Assembly (NCBI GenBank): GCA_934432725.1
Contig: CAKRZE010000011.1
Coordinates: 1-64,000, forward strand
Length of the DNA stretch: 64,000 nt
Direction of reading: 5' to 3'
Source of the DNA: an uncultured Eubacteriales bacterium
Lineage (GTDB): Bacteria > Bacillota > Clostridia > Oscillospirales > CAG-272
Shown here: positions 17,068 to 25,074 of the stretch, piece after piece
How positions within the stretch are numbered: the stretch's first letter is position 1
Layout of the letters: the number at the start of each line of letters is the position of its first letter
Made by a program: the position numbers and the translations under genes
Notes under the pieces: model-generated
Seen by the model: the letters and a program-made list of their open reading frames with translations, nothing else
Database searches by the model: none
What the model was told of the DNA's origin: nothing

Positions 17068-18032
17068 CTCTGCGCCCAGCCACCCAATGCAGCTTCCGTC
17101 GGGACCTGCGTCCGCTCCAGAATGTCCTCGATTACCTCAACGTCCGCATTCTTCTTGATTCTTGCGGAGCTGGTCATCAGAAGACGGTGCGGCAAAACAG
17201 GCAGTGCAGCCGCCTTGACATCATCCGGAATCACATAATCGCGGTCATTGATTGCAGCAAAGCCCTTTGCCACCTTCAGAAGGTTCAACGCGCCGCGCGG
17301 CGAAACGCCGAGCGAGACATTGTCATAATTACGCGTTGCTTCAACGATCCGGGTGATATAATCCATCAGATCCTTATGTACATAGATCTTCATCAATTCA
17401 TCCTGGCAAGCCACAATTTCTTCCGCAGTTGCAACAGGCTCCAGCGCCGTAAGGGGAGAAGCATTGTTGAAGCGCTCCAGAATGTCAACGCCCTCACTGT
17501 GGGTCGGATACTGCATGGAGGTCTTGACGAGGAAGCGGTCCAGCTGCGCCTCCGGAAGCGGAAAGACGCCGGAGTTTTCCACGGGGTTCTGCGTTGCGAT
17601 AACCATGAACGGCTGAGCAAGCGGATAGGTTACGCCGTCAATGGTCGCCTGCGCCTCTTCCATACACTCCAGAAGTCCGGACTGCGTTTTCGGCGTCGCA
17701 CGGTTGATCTCATCCGCCAGAACGATATTGGAAAACACGGGACCGGGCACAAACTCAAACTCCGATTTCTTCATATTAAAGAAATTGATACCGGTAATAT
17801 CGGACGGAAGGAGGTCCGGTGTAAACTGAATTCTCTTATTGGAGCACTGCACGGAGGCGGCAAAGGACTTCACCAGCACTGTTTTACCGGTTCCCGGCAC
17901 ATCCTCAATCAGCATATGTCCACGGCAGAACATGCAGATCAAAAGCAAATCGATAACCTCGCTTTTTCCTACAATGACCTTCTGTACGTTTTCCTTTACC
18001 TTCTGATAGACCGGATAAATCTGATTTGGCAT
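17064..18032 (-). CDS. MoxR-family AAA+ ATPase
   Basis: A 322-residue cytoplasmic AAA+ ATPase of the MoxR type, thought to be a chaperone for metal insertion or envelope complexes with its DUF58 partner. Walker A is DVPGTGKT (about 44-51), Walker B LADEINRA, sensor region IATQNPVE, and SPRG appears near the end. I start at the ATG giving MPNQIYP; a TTG three codons upstream sits closer to AAAGGA and could be used instead. It is the first gene of moxR-DUF58-DUF4129-like and has its own promoter. Confidence 0.92.
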   Translation of the reverse strand: MPNQIYPVYQKVKENVQKVIVGKSEVIDLLLICMFCRGHMLIEDVPGTGKTVLVKSFAASVQCSNKRIQFTPDLLPSDITGINFFNMKKSEFEFVPGPVFSNIVLADEINRATPKTQSGLLECMEEAQATIDGVTYPLAQPFMVIATQNPVENSGVFPLPEAQLDRFLVKTSMQYPTHSEGVDILERFNNASPLTALEPVATAEEIVACQDELMKIYVHKDLMDYITRIVEATRNYDNVSLGVSPRGALNLLKVAKGFAAINDRDYVIPDDVKAAALPVLPHRLLMTSSARIKKNADVEVIEDILERTQVPTEAALGGWAQR

Positions 18033-18142
18033 ATAACTCAACCATTCCTTTCTTTTTCCGTATGCTGCATGCGGCAAACAGTTCCGAACGAGTCCATTCC
18101 CCATACAGAATACATGACAAACCGTGCAGTATAACATCTTTT

Positions 18143-18171
18143 ATTGTACAACTTTCGGAATGATTTGTAAA
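18143..18171 (-). promoter_or_regulatory. moxR promoter
   Basis: On the minus strand TTTACA (18166-18171) and TACAAT (18143-18148) are 17 bases apart, about 110 bases upstream of moxR. Confidence 0.8.
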
Positions 18172-18189
18172 GAACGGTTTTTTTATGCC

Positions 18190-18204
18190 GTGTAATATTT
18201 ACAC
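18190..18204. promoter_or_regulatory. Dyad GTGTAA-TAT-TTACAC between divergent promoters
   Basis: A perfect 6+6 dyad lies between the moxR promoter and the promoter at 18253-18261. The position suits an operator acting on either side. It resembles no site I can name with confidence. Confidence 0.45.
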
Positions 18205-18252
18205 AATATTAATAATTGTTATTGCGAAAAAGATGAAATTTCCGAAGAGATA

Positions 18253-18261
18253 TGGTATAAT
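18253..18261 (+). promoter_or_regulatory. Extended -10 promoter upstream of rimM
   Basis: TGGTATAAT is an extended -10 without a clear -35. It opens structured element A and is followed by ACGC, as in the ftsQ promoter. Confidence 0.65.
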
Positions 18262-18407
18262 ACGCAATGGAAATCCTTCACAACGGATTTCCCGGGCTTG
18301 ACAGCCCCCGTGTGCCGCTTCGGCACACATGCTTCCCTGCGCGCGGCGCAAAAATGTCTGTGCAAGCATACATTTTTGCTTGTGATTTAATACGCAATGG
18401 AAATCCC
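18256..18407 (+). repeat. Structured intergenic element A (rimM leader)
   Basis: Four hairpins follow the -10: GGAAATCC/GGATTTCC (18269-18292), GGGCT-TGAC-AGCCC (18294-18307), GTGTGCCG-CTT-CGGCACAC (18310-18328) and GCAAAAATGT/ACATTTTTGC (18348-18379). The unit start (AATACGCAATGGAAATCC) recurs at 18389, 130 bases after the first, so the element is partly duplicated in tandem. Relatives lie upstream of ftsQ (B) and of the cytidine deaminase (C). Confidence 0.7.
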
Positions 18408-18675
18408 CGGCGGCGGACACATATACCCCGTGCGTGCCGGGCACACCGCAGCATCGGTCCCCCGCTTTCATGCCGAACGCGTCCGGTGCACATCAGGTGA
18501 TTGCCGCAGCCGTACACGAATCAAATACCAAGCGGTACCGGAAAGAAGCTCATCCGCAGGCTGCCGTGCGGCGCTTTCACACCCTTGTCCGCATACCGCG
18601 ATCATCCGCCGTCTTTTCGCTTGATAAAACAACCGGCAAAACATCAATATACACGACAGGAGGCCGCAGCAAGCC
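18408..18675. other. Rest of the rimM leader, no gene seen
   Basis: GC-rich non-coding sequence between element A and rimM. A weak TTGATA near 18624-18629 is present but has no convincing -10. Confidence 0.5.
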
Positions 18676-19182
18676 TTGAAACAATATCTGGAACTGGGAA
18701 AAATCATTAACAAGCACGGCTATAAAGGAACCGTCAAGCTGGAGCCATGGTGCGATTCTCCCAAGATCGCAGCATCGGTCGGCACGGTATATCTCAAAAG
18801 CCTCGAAGAATATATGCCGCTTCCCGTGCTTTCCGCCTCCGTGCAAAAACAGTTTGTCCTGATGACCCTGACCGGCATTGACTCCGAAGAAAAGGCAGAC
18901 AGGCTGCGCGGCACGGTCCTGTATGCCAAAAGAGACGATATCCCGCTGGAAGAAGGCGCCCATTTCATCGCGGATCTGATCGGGCTTCCGGTAAAAGACG
19001 CGGAAACCGGAGTCCTGTACGGCACACTCAACGATATTTTTGAAAATGCAGGACAGGCGCTTTATGAGGTTCGGACCGAATCGGACTCCGTTCTGATTCC
19101 TGCCGTCCCCGCATTTATCGTATCAGCCGACCCGGAGCGGGGGGAAATTCTGATCCGCCCGATCCCGGGCATGTTCTCCTGA
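18676..19182 (+). CDS. rimM: Ribosome maturation factor RimM
   Basis: RimM assists 30S head assembly by binding S19. The 168-residue length and landmarks match: LELGKIINKHGYKGTVKL at the N-terminus, GIDSEEKADRLRG in the middle, and a PRC-barrel with DLIGLPV and ALYEV ending in PIPGMFS. The start is a TTG at 18676 with AGGAGG about 12 bases upstream; there is no ATG nearby in frame. It precedes trmD by 29 bases, the usual rimM-trmD order, but the neighbours rpsP and rplS of the usual operon are absent. Confidence 0.92.
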   Translation: MKQYLELGKIINKHGYKGTVKLEPWCDSPKIAASVGTVYLKSLEEYMPLPVLSASVQKQFVLMTLTGIDSEEKADRLRGTVLYAKRDDIPLEEGAHFIADLIGLPVKDAETGVLYGTLNDIFENAGQALYEVRTESDSVLIPAVPAFIVSADPERGEILIRPIPGMFS

Positions 19183-19211
19183 AGCCGGGAGATACAGAGA
19201 AAAGAGGTCTC

Positions 19212-19892
19212 ATGAGATTTGATATTATGACACTGTTTCCCGAGCTTTGCGACTATGTTTTATCTGTTTCCGTCATCGGACGCGCAAGGCAGGCGGGAAT
19301 TTTGTCTGTGTATACCCACAACATCCGCGATTATTCGGAGGACAGGCACCGGCGTGTGGATGACACTCCCTGCGGCGGCGGAAAGGGCATGCTGATGGCT
19401 GCACCTCCGGTCTGCCGCTGTTTTCAGGCAGTCATAAAGGACGCGCCCGAAAATGAAAAGCGGCGCGTTATTTATCTGTCGCCTCAGGGAAAGGTCCTGA
19501 CACAGAAGAAGGCGAAGGAGCTGGCGGCATACGACCGTCTGGTCCTCCTCTGCGGTCACTATGAGGGAATCGACGAACGCGCGCTGGAGGAAATTGTTGA
19601 CGAGGAGGTATCTGTCGGCGATTATGTCCTGACGGGAGGAGAAATTCCGGCGTGCATTCTTGTGGACTGCGTCGGAAGACTGATCGACGGCGTACTGGCG
19701 GACGAGGTCTGCCATGAGGACGAGAGCATCGCATCCGGCATGCTGGAATATCCGCAGTATACGCGTCCCGTCAGCTTTCACGGAAAAGACATTCCGCCGG
19801 TTCTGCTCGGCGGAAACCACAAAGAGATTGCCGCATGGCGCTTCCGTGCGGCGCTGGAGCGGACGCAGAAAAAGCGCCCGGATCTGCTTTGA
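19212..19892 (+). CDS. trmD: tRNA (guanine-N1)-37 methyltransferase TrmD
   Basis: TrmD methylates G37 of tRNAs with SAM and prevents +1 frameshifting. The 226 residues include the knotted SPOUT signature: DDTPCGGGKGM, LLCGHYEGIDERA, VGDYVLTGGE and EYPQYTRP. AAAAGAGGTCTC precedes the ATG. Its stop overlaps the likely TTG start of murJ (TTGA). Confidence 0.97.
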   Translation: MRFDIMTLFPELCDYVLSVSVIGRARQAGILSVYTHNIRDYSEDRHRRVDDTPCGGGKGMLMAAPPVCRCFQAVIKDAPENEKRRVIYLSPQGKVLTQKKAKELAAYDRLVLLCGHYEGIDERALEEIVDEEVSVGDYVLTGGEIPACILVDCVGRLIDGVLADEVCHEDESIASGMLEYPQYTRPVSFHGKDIPPVLLGGNHKEIAAWRFRAALERTQKKRPDLL

Positions 19893-21433
19893 GGGCAAAA
19901 GCCGGCAAAAAGCCGGTTCTGACGGTCTTTCTGATGATGGCTGCCACGCTGATCTCAAAGATCCTCGGTATGCTGCGCACGGTTCTGTATGCCTCTCATT
20001 ACGGCACGACCCCCGCCGCATCCGCATTTTCAGCCGCCTCGCGCATTCCGCTCACCTTTTTTGACCTTCTGTTCAGCGCCGCTGTGGTCGGCTGCTTCAT
20101 TCCGGTCTACAACAGCTTTGAAAAGGAACAGGAAGAGGAGGCCTCCGCATTTGCACTGACCTTTCTGAATCTGATCTTCCTTGCCACCGGGCTGCTTGCT
20201 CTGCTCGGTATTCTGTTTGCGGATAGCCTGATTGCCGTTGTGACCCCGGGACTTGATCCGGAAACCGCCGCTCTTGCCGCAAGGCTTTTGCGGATGCTCT
20301 TCCCTATGATCATCTTTACCGGAGAAGCTTATACGCTGGTCGGCATTTTGCAGTCAGAGGACCGGTTTCTCCTGCCCGCCGTTGTCAGCTCCGTTTCCAA
20401 TCTCGGCGTCATCCTGTATTTTCTCATTTTTGACAAAGCGCTCGGGCAGAACGGCGTTTACGGTCTTGCCGCCGCCTATGTTTTTTCGTGGCTGCTGCAA
20501 TTTCTGACACTTGCCATACCGCTGCTTCTTTCCGGGAAGCGCTACCGCCCGGTTTTTCAGCTGAAGAACCCGGCATTGAAAAAAGCGCTGCGCATGACGC
20601 TCCCGATTATGGCAGGCTCCTGGCTTGCCCCGCTTGCCTCTCTGACCGGTGCACATTTTTCATCGCTTCTCGCTTCAAACGGAAACGCGGTATTTGATTA
20701 TTCCTACAATATATATATTATTGTCGCCGGTGTGCTGACCTACAGCATCTGCAATTATGTCTTCCCCTCCCTGTCCCGCACAGCCGGAAACCCGGAGGAG
20801 TTTCACAATACCGTACAGACCGGTCTGCTTTCCGCGCTTGCCATCACCGTGCCGTTTACCGCTGCCGTCATGCTGCTTGCCGGAGAGGGTGTAACCGTTC
20901 TGTATTTCCGCAACGAATTCACAGCCGCCGATGTTTCGCAAACTGCCGCCATGCTGCGGCTCAATGCCGCCGCGCTCCCGGCGTTTGCCGTCACGGAGCT
21001 TGGCATGCGGGTGTTTTATGCAAAGAAAACAACGCTTGTGCCGGTGCTCGCCGCCTGCCTTGGCGCCGCAGTCAATCTGCTTGCCGCCTCGGCGGTGCGG
21101 ACACTTCCGGGAATCGGCGCGGCATGCGCTGCGGGACAGCTTGCCGCGGCAGCAGTCCTGCTCTTTGCCATGCTCCGCACGGAGCGTCCCGTTTTCAACC
21201 GTACTTTTCTTTTGGATTTTCTCCGTATCCTTGCGGCTGCCCTTTTGTCCGCCGCCGTCATGTACGGCATGCGGCTGCTCTTCCCGGGCGACCCGACGGC
21301 AAGGGGAATGCTTCATAATCTTCTGATCTGCGCCGCAGTCTTCCTTCCGGGAGGTACCGTTTTCCTGCTGACACTCAAAATCAGCCGCGCGTCCTTCCTT
21401 CGTCCTCAAAAAGGAGGTATCACTTCATCTTGA
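19889..21433 (+). CDS. murJ: Lipid II flippase MurJ (MviN family)
   Basis: MurJ flips lipid II across the membrane for peptidoglycan synthesis. About 14 hydrophobic helices and landmarks such as SKILGMLRTVLYASHYG, the helix 2 segment SRIPLTFFDLL and PIMAGSWLAPL match the MviN/MurJ family (514 residues from the TTG). I chose the TTG at 19889, which overlaps the trmD stop as TTGA; an ATG at 19835 would overlap trmD by 58 bases. The next gene starts the same way, at a TTG overlapping the murJ stop, which supports this choice. Confidence 0.85.
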   Translation: MRAKAGKKPVLTVFLMMAATLISKILGMLRTVLYASHYGTTPAASAFSAASRIPLTFFDLLFSAAVVGCFIPVYNSFEKEQEEEASAFALTFLNLIFLATGLLALLGILFADSLIAVVTPGLDPETAALAARLLRMLFPMIIFTGEAYTLVGILQSEDRFLLPAVVSSVSNLGVILYFLIFDKALGQNGVYGLAAAYVFSWLLQFLTLAIPLLLSGKRYRPVFQLKNPALKKALRMTLPIMAGSWLAPLASLTGAHFSSLLASNGNAVFDYSYNIYIIVAGVLTYSICNYVFPSLSRTAGNPEEFHNTVQTGLLSALAITVPFTAAVMLLAGEGVTVLYFRNEFTAADVSQTAAMLRLNAAALPAFAVTELGMRVFYAKKTTLVPVLAACLGAAVNLLAASAVRTLPGIGAACAAGQLAAAAVLLFAMLRTERPVFNRTFLLDFLRILAAALLSAAVMYGMRLLFPGDPTARGMLHNLLICAAVFLPGGTVFLLTLKISRASFLRPQKGGITSS

Positions 21434-23424
21434 ACCGTTCTGCCGATCCGTCCGTGAAAAAGCAGCGGCACCGCTTGCGCACGCTGCGTCATTCCAGCGT
21501 CATCCTGTCCTTTCTGCTCCGGCTTGCAAATACGATGTATGACCGCGCCGAAAAAAGCGCCATTGCCGGATTCCTCACCGCCTACGATACAAAATGCATG
21601 CGTTCCGAAAACAGTCTGCTTTCCAAAATATCGGATAAGCTGCAAATCAACCGAAGAATATTTCTTCCGATCCGAAAATTTTTCAACCGTGCATTTTTCC
21701 AAAGTCCGCTGCTGCATTTCTTCCGCAGTGCGCTGCGGTCTCTTGCGGACTGTCCCGTCAGCTTTTACGGAATCGTGTTCTTTTCGTTCGGTCTGTACAC
21801 CACGGTGCTGAACCTTCTGACGCGCTATGCATTTTCATCCTTTGAGACAGCCGACAATCTGTATGCCGGTGTGGTCACGGTCATCTGCGCACTGCCCGCG
21901 CTGTTCTGTCAGAAGCCGCTCTCGGAAACCGTCCTCGGAAGCCGGCTCGGGCATCTTTTGCTCTGCACGCTGCTCGGTTTCCGCGAAGAAGAGCTGATTG
22001 CCAAAAAAGAAGAGAGCCCCCGTCCGGTCATCGCCTTTCTGATCGGTCTCCTGCTCAGTGCACTGACGGTCCGGCTCCCTCTGTTTTGGGTGCCTGCCGG
22101 TCTTCTTGCGGTTGCCGGAATCGCATTGATCCTCTCAAAGCCGGAGGCAGGAATTGCGCTCGCCTTCGGACTTGCCGCATTTCTTCCGACCATGGGGCTT
22201 GCCGCCCTTCTGATCCTCACCTTTTTCGCGTATCTGTGCAAGCTGCTTCAGGGCAAACGGACGATCCGGTTTGAGGCGCTTGACCTTGCGGTGCTCGGTC
22301 TTATGCTGCTTTTTCTGGTCGGGGGCTTTGCCTCTCTTTCGCCCAAGGACAGCATCAGACCGGCTCTGATGTACACGTGTCTGATGCTCGGCTATTTTCT
22401 GACCGTTAATCTGATCAAAACAAGCGCGTGGATCCGCCGCTGCACCGGCTTCCTCTGCATCTCGCTTGTCGCCGTAGCGGCAACCGGCGTCTGGCAGAAT
22501 TTCACCGGCGACCGGAGCACGGCATGGCAGGATACCACCATGTTCGCCGACATTCCGGGAAGAGTCACCTCCACCTTTGCCAATCCGAATGTACTCGGAG
22601 AGTTTCTGATCATGACAATCCCGTTCATGATCGCCGTCATTCTGCTCACCACGCACATCGGTAAAAAGACGGGAATGACCGGTCTTCTGGCAATCTCGGG
22701 CGCCTGCCTGATCTTCACATGGTCGCGCGGCGCGTGGCTCGGCTTTTTGTTCAGCATTGTCTGCCTGCTGCTTTTGTACTGGCGGCAGACTCTGGTCGTC
22801 CTGCTGTTCGGACTCATGTCCGCACCTCTCGCCATCCTTCTGGTGCCGGACTCTGTGCTCAACCGCTTTACAAGCATCGGAAACCTTTCAGACAGCTCTA
22901 CCTCCTATCGCGTCAACATCTGGAAGGGCAGCCTTCAGATGCTGAAGGACTTTTATCTGTGGGGCATCGGAACAGGCGTCAATACCTTTCAGCAGGTATA
23001 CCCCCGCTATTCCTTAGGCGGCATCGAAAAAGCAGCGCACAGCCACAACCTGTATCTTGAGATCATGCTTGAGCTCGGACTCCCCGGTATACTGATGCTG
23101 ATTCTTTTTCTGATCCTGTTTATTCAAAGCTTTTTTACCTATCTCTCCCACCGCACCGAACGGGATGAACGGGACATCAGGTTCATCGCGGCTGCCGGCT
23201 TCTGCGGCATTCTTGCGGTTCTGGTACAGGGCATGACGGACCATATCTGGTACAATTACCGGATTTTCTGCATATTCTGGCTGATTACGGCTCTGGTATC
23301 CGTTTGCCGGCGTGTCGGCGAAGCGGAACGGATCGACTGTCTGCCGGACGGCGATCAATATATCCTGACCGTTTCCGGTCAGACAAGCTATTGTGAATCA
23401 CGGAAAGGAGCGCGCCCCTTATGA
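21430..23424 (+). CDS. O-antigen ligase-like (Wzy_C) membrane protein
   Basis: A 664-residue polytopic protein with about ten or more membrane helices. After a cytoplasmic N-terminal region (about 1-110) it has the Wzy_C/O-antigen-ligase pattern: RVTSTFANPNVLGEFL, WSRGAWLG, YRVNIWKGSLQMLKDFYLWG and the loop histidine motif AHSHNLYLEIMLELG. Such enzymes transfer or polymerise lipid-linked glycans outside the membrane. It starts at a TTG that overlaps the murJ stop (TTGA), with GGAGGT upstream, and its stop overlaps the next ATG. The coupling to murJ suggests a lipid-linked glycan job. Confidence 0.85.
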   Translation: MNRSADPSVKKQRHRLRTLRHSSVILSFLLRLANTMYDRAEKSAIAGFLTAYDTKCMRSENSLLSKISDKLQINRRIFLPIRKFFNRAFFQSPLLHFFRSALRSLADCPVSFYGIVFFSFGLYTTVLNLLTRYAFSSFETADNLYAGVVTVICALPALFCQKPLSETVLGSRLGHLLLCTLLGFREEELIAKKEESPRPVIAFLIGLLLSALTVRLPLFWVPAGLLAVAGIALILSKPEAGIALAFGLAAFLPTMGLAALLILTFFAYLCKLLQGKRTIRFEALDLAVLGLMLLFLVGGFASLSPKDSIRPALMYTCLMLGYFLTVNLIKTSAWIRRCTGFLCISLVAVAATGVWQNFTGDRSTAWQDTTMFADIPGRVTSTFANPNVLGEFLIMTIPFMIAVILLTTHIGKKTGMTGLLAISGACLIFTWSRGAWLGFLFSIVCLLLLYWRQTLVVLLFGLMSAPLAILLVPDSVLNRFTSIGNLSDSSTSYRVNIWKGSLQMLKDFYLWGIGTGVNTFQQVYPRYSLGGIEKAAHSHNLYLEIMLELGLPGILMLILFLILFIQSFFTYLSHRTERDERDIRFIAAAGFCGILAVLVQGMTDHIWYNYRIFCIFWLITALVSVCRRVGEAERIDCLPDGDQYILTVSGQTSYCESRKGARPL

Positions 23425-23921
23425 GTAAGAAAGCGTCCCGAAGCGCATACCGCTTCAATATCATTGATATCCTTCTGATTCTGATCATCCTTCTGGCGGC
23501 AGGTCTTGCCGCATATCTGGTCATTCCGCATAATTCCAATACGGATGACGCCAAAAAAAACACCTCTATCGTGTATCAGATTTCTGTTTCTTCCCTTGCC
23601 CAGCGCTTTAAGGGCAATGTCAAGGAGGGCGATCTGGTTTATATCGCCGACTCTGACATTGCGATCGGAGAGGTTCAGAATGTAACGTATTCCCCATCGG
23701 TCTATATCGGCACCAACCGGGAAAACGGATCGCTCACCTATCTGGATTACCCCGGCGAGCTCACCATGACCGTGACAATCCGCGCCACTGCGGATATGAC
23801 CGAGAACTGCTATGACATCGACGGCTTTATCCTTGAAATCGGAAAGGTTATTGACTTCAGGGTTCCGAATCTGCTCGCATCCGGCAGATGCACGGAGATC
23901 AAGCAGATCACAGAGCCGTGA
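23421..23921 (+). CDS. DUF4330 family membrane protein (first copy)
   Basis: A 166-residue protein with one N-terminal membrane helix (about 15-35) and an extracytoplasmic domain. The end DGFILEIGKVIDFRVPNL matches DUF4330, a family of unknown function. It overlaps the ligase gene by four bases (ATGA), so it belongs to the same transcript. The next gene is a paralogue with the same layout. Confidence 0.72.
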   Translation: MSKKASRSAYRFNIIDILLILIILLAAGLAAYLVIPHNSNTDDAKKNTSIVYQISVSSLAQRFKGNVKEGDLVYIADSDIAIGEVQNVTYSPSVYIGTNRENGSLTYLDYPGELTMTVTIRATADMTENCYDIDGFILEIGKVIDFRVPNLLASGRCTEIKQITEP

Positions 23922-24010
23922 CCTGACAGATATTATGTTCGAACATCCACGCATGTGCCTTATCTGATCCGACCGCCGCAAAGCGCCGGACATAACGCAC
24001 GCTCTCAGGG

Positions 24011-24049
24011 AAAGGAAGCTTTTGCACCCGCAAAAGCAAAGTCAGTTAT
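24011..24049 (+). promoter_or_regulatory. Shine-Dalgarno, hairpin, then start codon (second DUF4330)
   Basis: AAAGGA (24011-24016) is 33 bases from the ATG. Between them GCTTTTGC-ACCC-GCAAAAGC (24018-24037) is a perfect 8-base hairpin. Folding it out leaves about 13 bases. Confidence 0.55.
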
Positions 24050-24562
24050 ATGAACGGAAAAATCGAGATTCAAAGCAAAAAGCAGCATTTTAACATCATT
24101 GACCTTCTGATTATTCTTGCGGCTCTGGCGACCGTCGGCTCTGTCGTGTTCCGAAAGCTCCAGACAGCCGCGCAGGAAAAGCCGTCTCAGCTGGCAGATG
24201 CCGAGATATCCTTCTACAGTCACCAGATCGAGCGCCCCGTCTCCGATGCCATCCGGGATCTGAACGGCGAAATCGTTCTTTACTGGAACGATCTTTCCTT
24301 CGGCACGGTGAAAAATGAAGACACCGATATCCAGAAAACAATATCCTATGTGGAAATGCAGGACGGCACCCTGCAGGAGGTGTCAAACGATCTGTATTTT
24401 GATGTCCGCGGCATTATCCGGGCAAAGGTCACCAAAACCGACCGCGGCTATATGATCAACGGCGTCAAGCTGCTTTCTCCCGGACAGATTCTGACGGTGC
24501 ATTCGCAGAATGTCACCTTCACGCTTCAGGTGCTGGATATCACGGTGCCGGAAGGAAAATGA
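24050..24562 (+). CDS. DUF4330 family membrane protein (second copy)
   Basis: A 170-residue paralogue of the preceding gene: FNIIDLLIILAAL opens the membrane helix in both (the first reads FNIIDILLILIILL), then an extracytoplasmic domain ending VTFTLQVLDITVPEGK. Function is unknown. The pair may form a heteromer with the ligase. The ATG has no close ribosome site; the SD is separated from it by a hairpin. Confidence 0.65.
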   Translation: MNGKIEIQSKKQHFNIIDLLIILAALATVGSVVFRKLQTAAQEKPSQLADAEISFYSHQIERPVSDAIRDLNGEIVLYWNDLSFGTVKNEDTDIQKTISYVEMQDGTLQEVSNDLYFDVRGIIRAKVTKTDRGYMINGVKLLSPGQILTVHSQNVTFTLQVLDITVPEGK

Positions 24563-24571
24563 TCCGAAGCG

Positions 24572-24583
24572 GAAAATATTTTC
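24572..24583. promoter_or_regulatory. Palindrome GAAAATATTTTC upstream of the HPr promoter
   Basis: A perfect 12-base palindrome ends 10 bases before the -35. It could be an operator. Confidence 0.35.
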
Positions 24584-24592
24584 GGAAACCTA

Positions 24593-24621
24593 TTGATTTT
24601 AGCCCCCGATTTTGCTATAAT
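24593..24621 (+). promoter_or_regulatory. HPr gene promoter
   Basis: TTGATT (24593-24598) and TATAAT (24616-24621) with 17 bases between. Confidence 0.88.
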
Positions 24622-24678
24622 AAGTAATACAAACAGGGATTTTAAATTCAATCTCATAAAGACAGGAGCGAATTAAAG

Positions 24679-24942
24679 ATGATTTCACGTAATGTCACTA
24701 TACAAAACACCGTTGGTCTTCATGCCAGACCCGCAACATTTTTCATTCAGAAGGCAAATTCCTATGCCAGCTCCATTTGGGTGGAAAAAGAAGATCGCCG
24801 TGTCAACGCGAAAAGTCTTTTGGGCGTTCTTTCTCTCGGCATTGTCAAGGGCATGACCATCACCCTGATCGCGGACGGTTCGGATGAAGAAGAGGCTCTT
24901 GACGGTCTTGCCGCACTGATCGACTCCGGCTTCAACGACTGA
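24679..24942 (+). CDS. ptsH: HPr family phosphocarrier protein
   Basis: HPr relays phosphate from enzyme I to sugar-specific PTS enzymes. The 87 residues include the active-site H15 (GLHARPA) and the regulatory S46 (KSLLGVLSLG). S46 is the site HPr kinase phosphorylates in Bacillota for CcpA-dependent catabolite control. Having both residues argues for a true HPr, not the Crh type that lacks H15. It is monocistronic with its own promoter and terminator; ptsI is not adjacent. Confidence 0.93.
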   Translation: MISRNVTIQNTVGLHARPATFFIQKANSYASSIWVEKEDRRVNAKSLLGVLSLGIVKGMTITLIADGSDEEEALDGLAALIDSGFND

Positions 24943-24991
24943 GCCGCCGGAGTACCGTTCCGGCTTGCCGGACGTATTATATAGCTAAAAT

Positions 24992-25030
24992 GAGCAGACA
25001 GCCTTGCCGCAATCGGTGTCTGCTCTTTTT
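24992..25030 (+). terminator. HPr gene terminator
   Basis: GAGCAGACA (24992-25000) and TGTCTGCTC (25017-25025) form a perfect stem followed by TTTTT. Confidence 0.88.
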
Positions 25031-25074
25031 CACATTCTCCGAATTGTCCGATACAGGAAGAAAGGCAGTGCCGC

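Noticed and set aside
24018..24037. Terminator before the second DUF4330 gene
   Set aside because: The stem is perfect but has no T tract. It sits between a ribosome site and the ATG instead.
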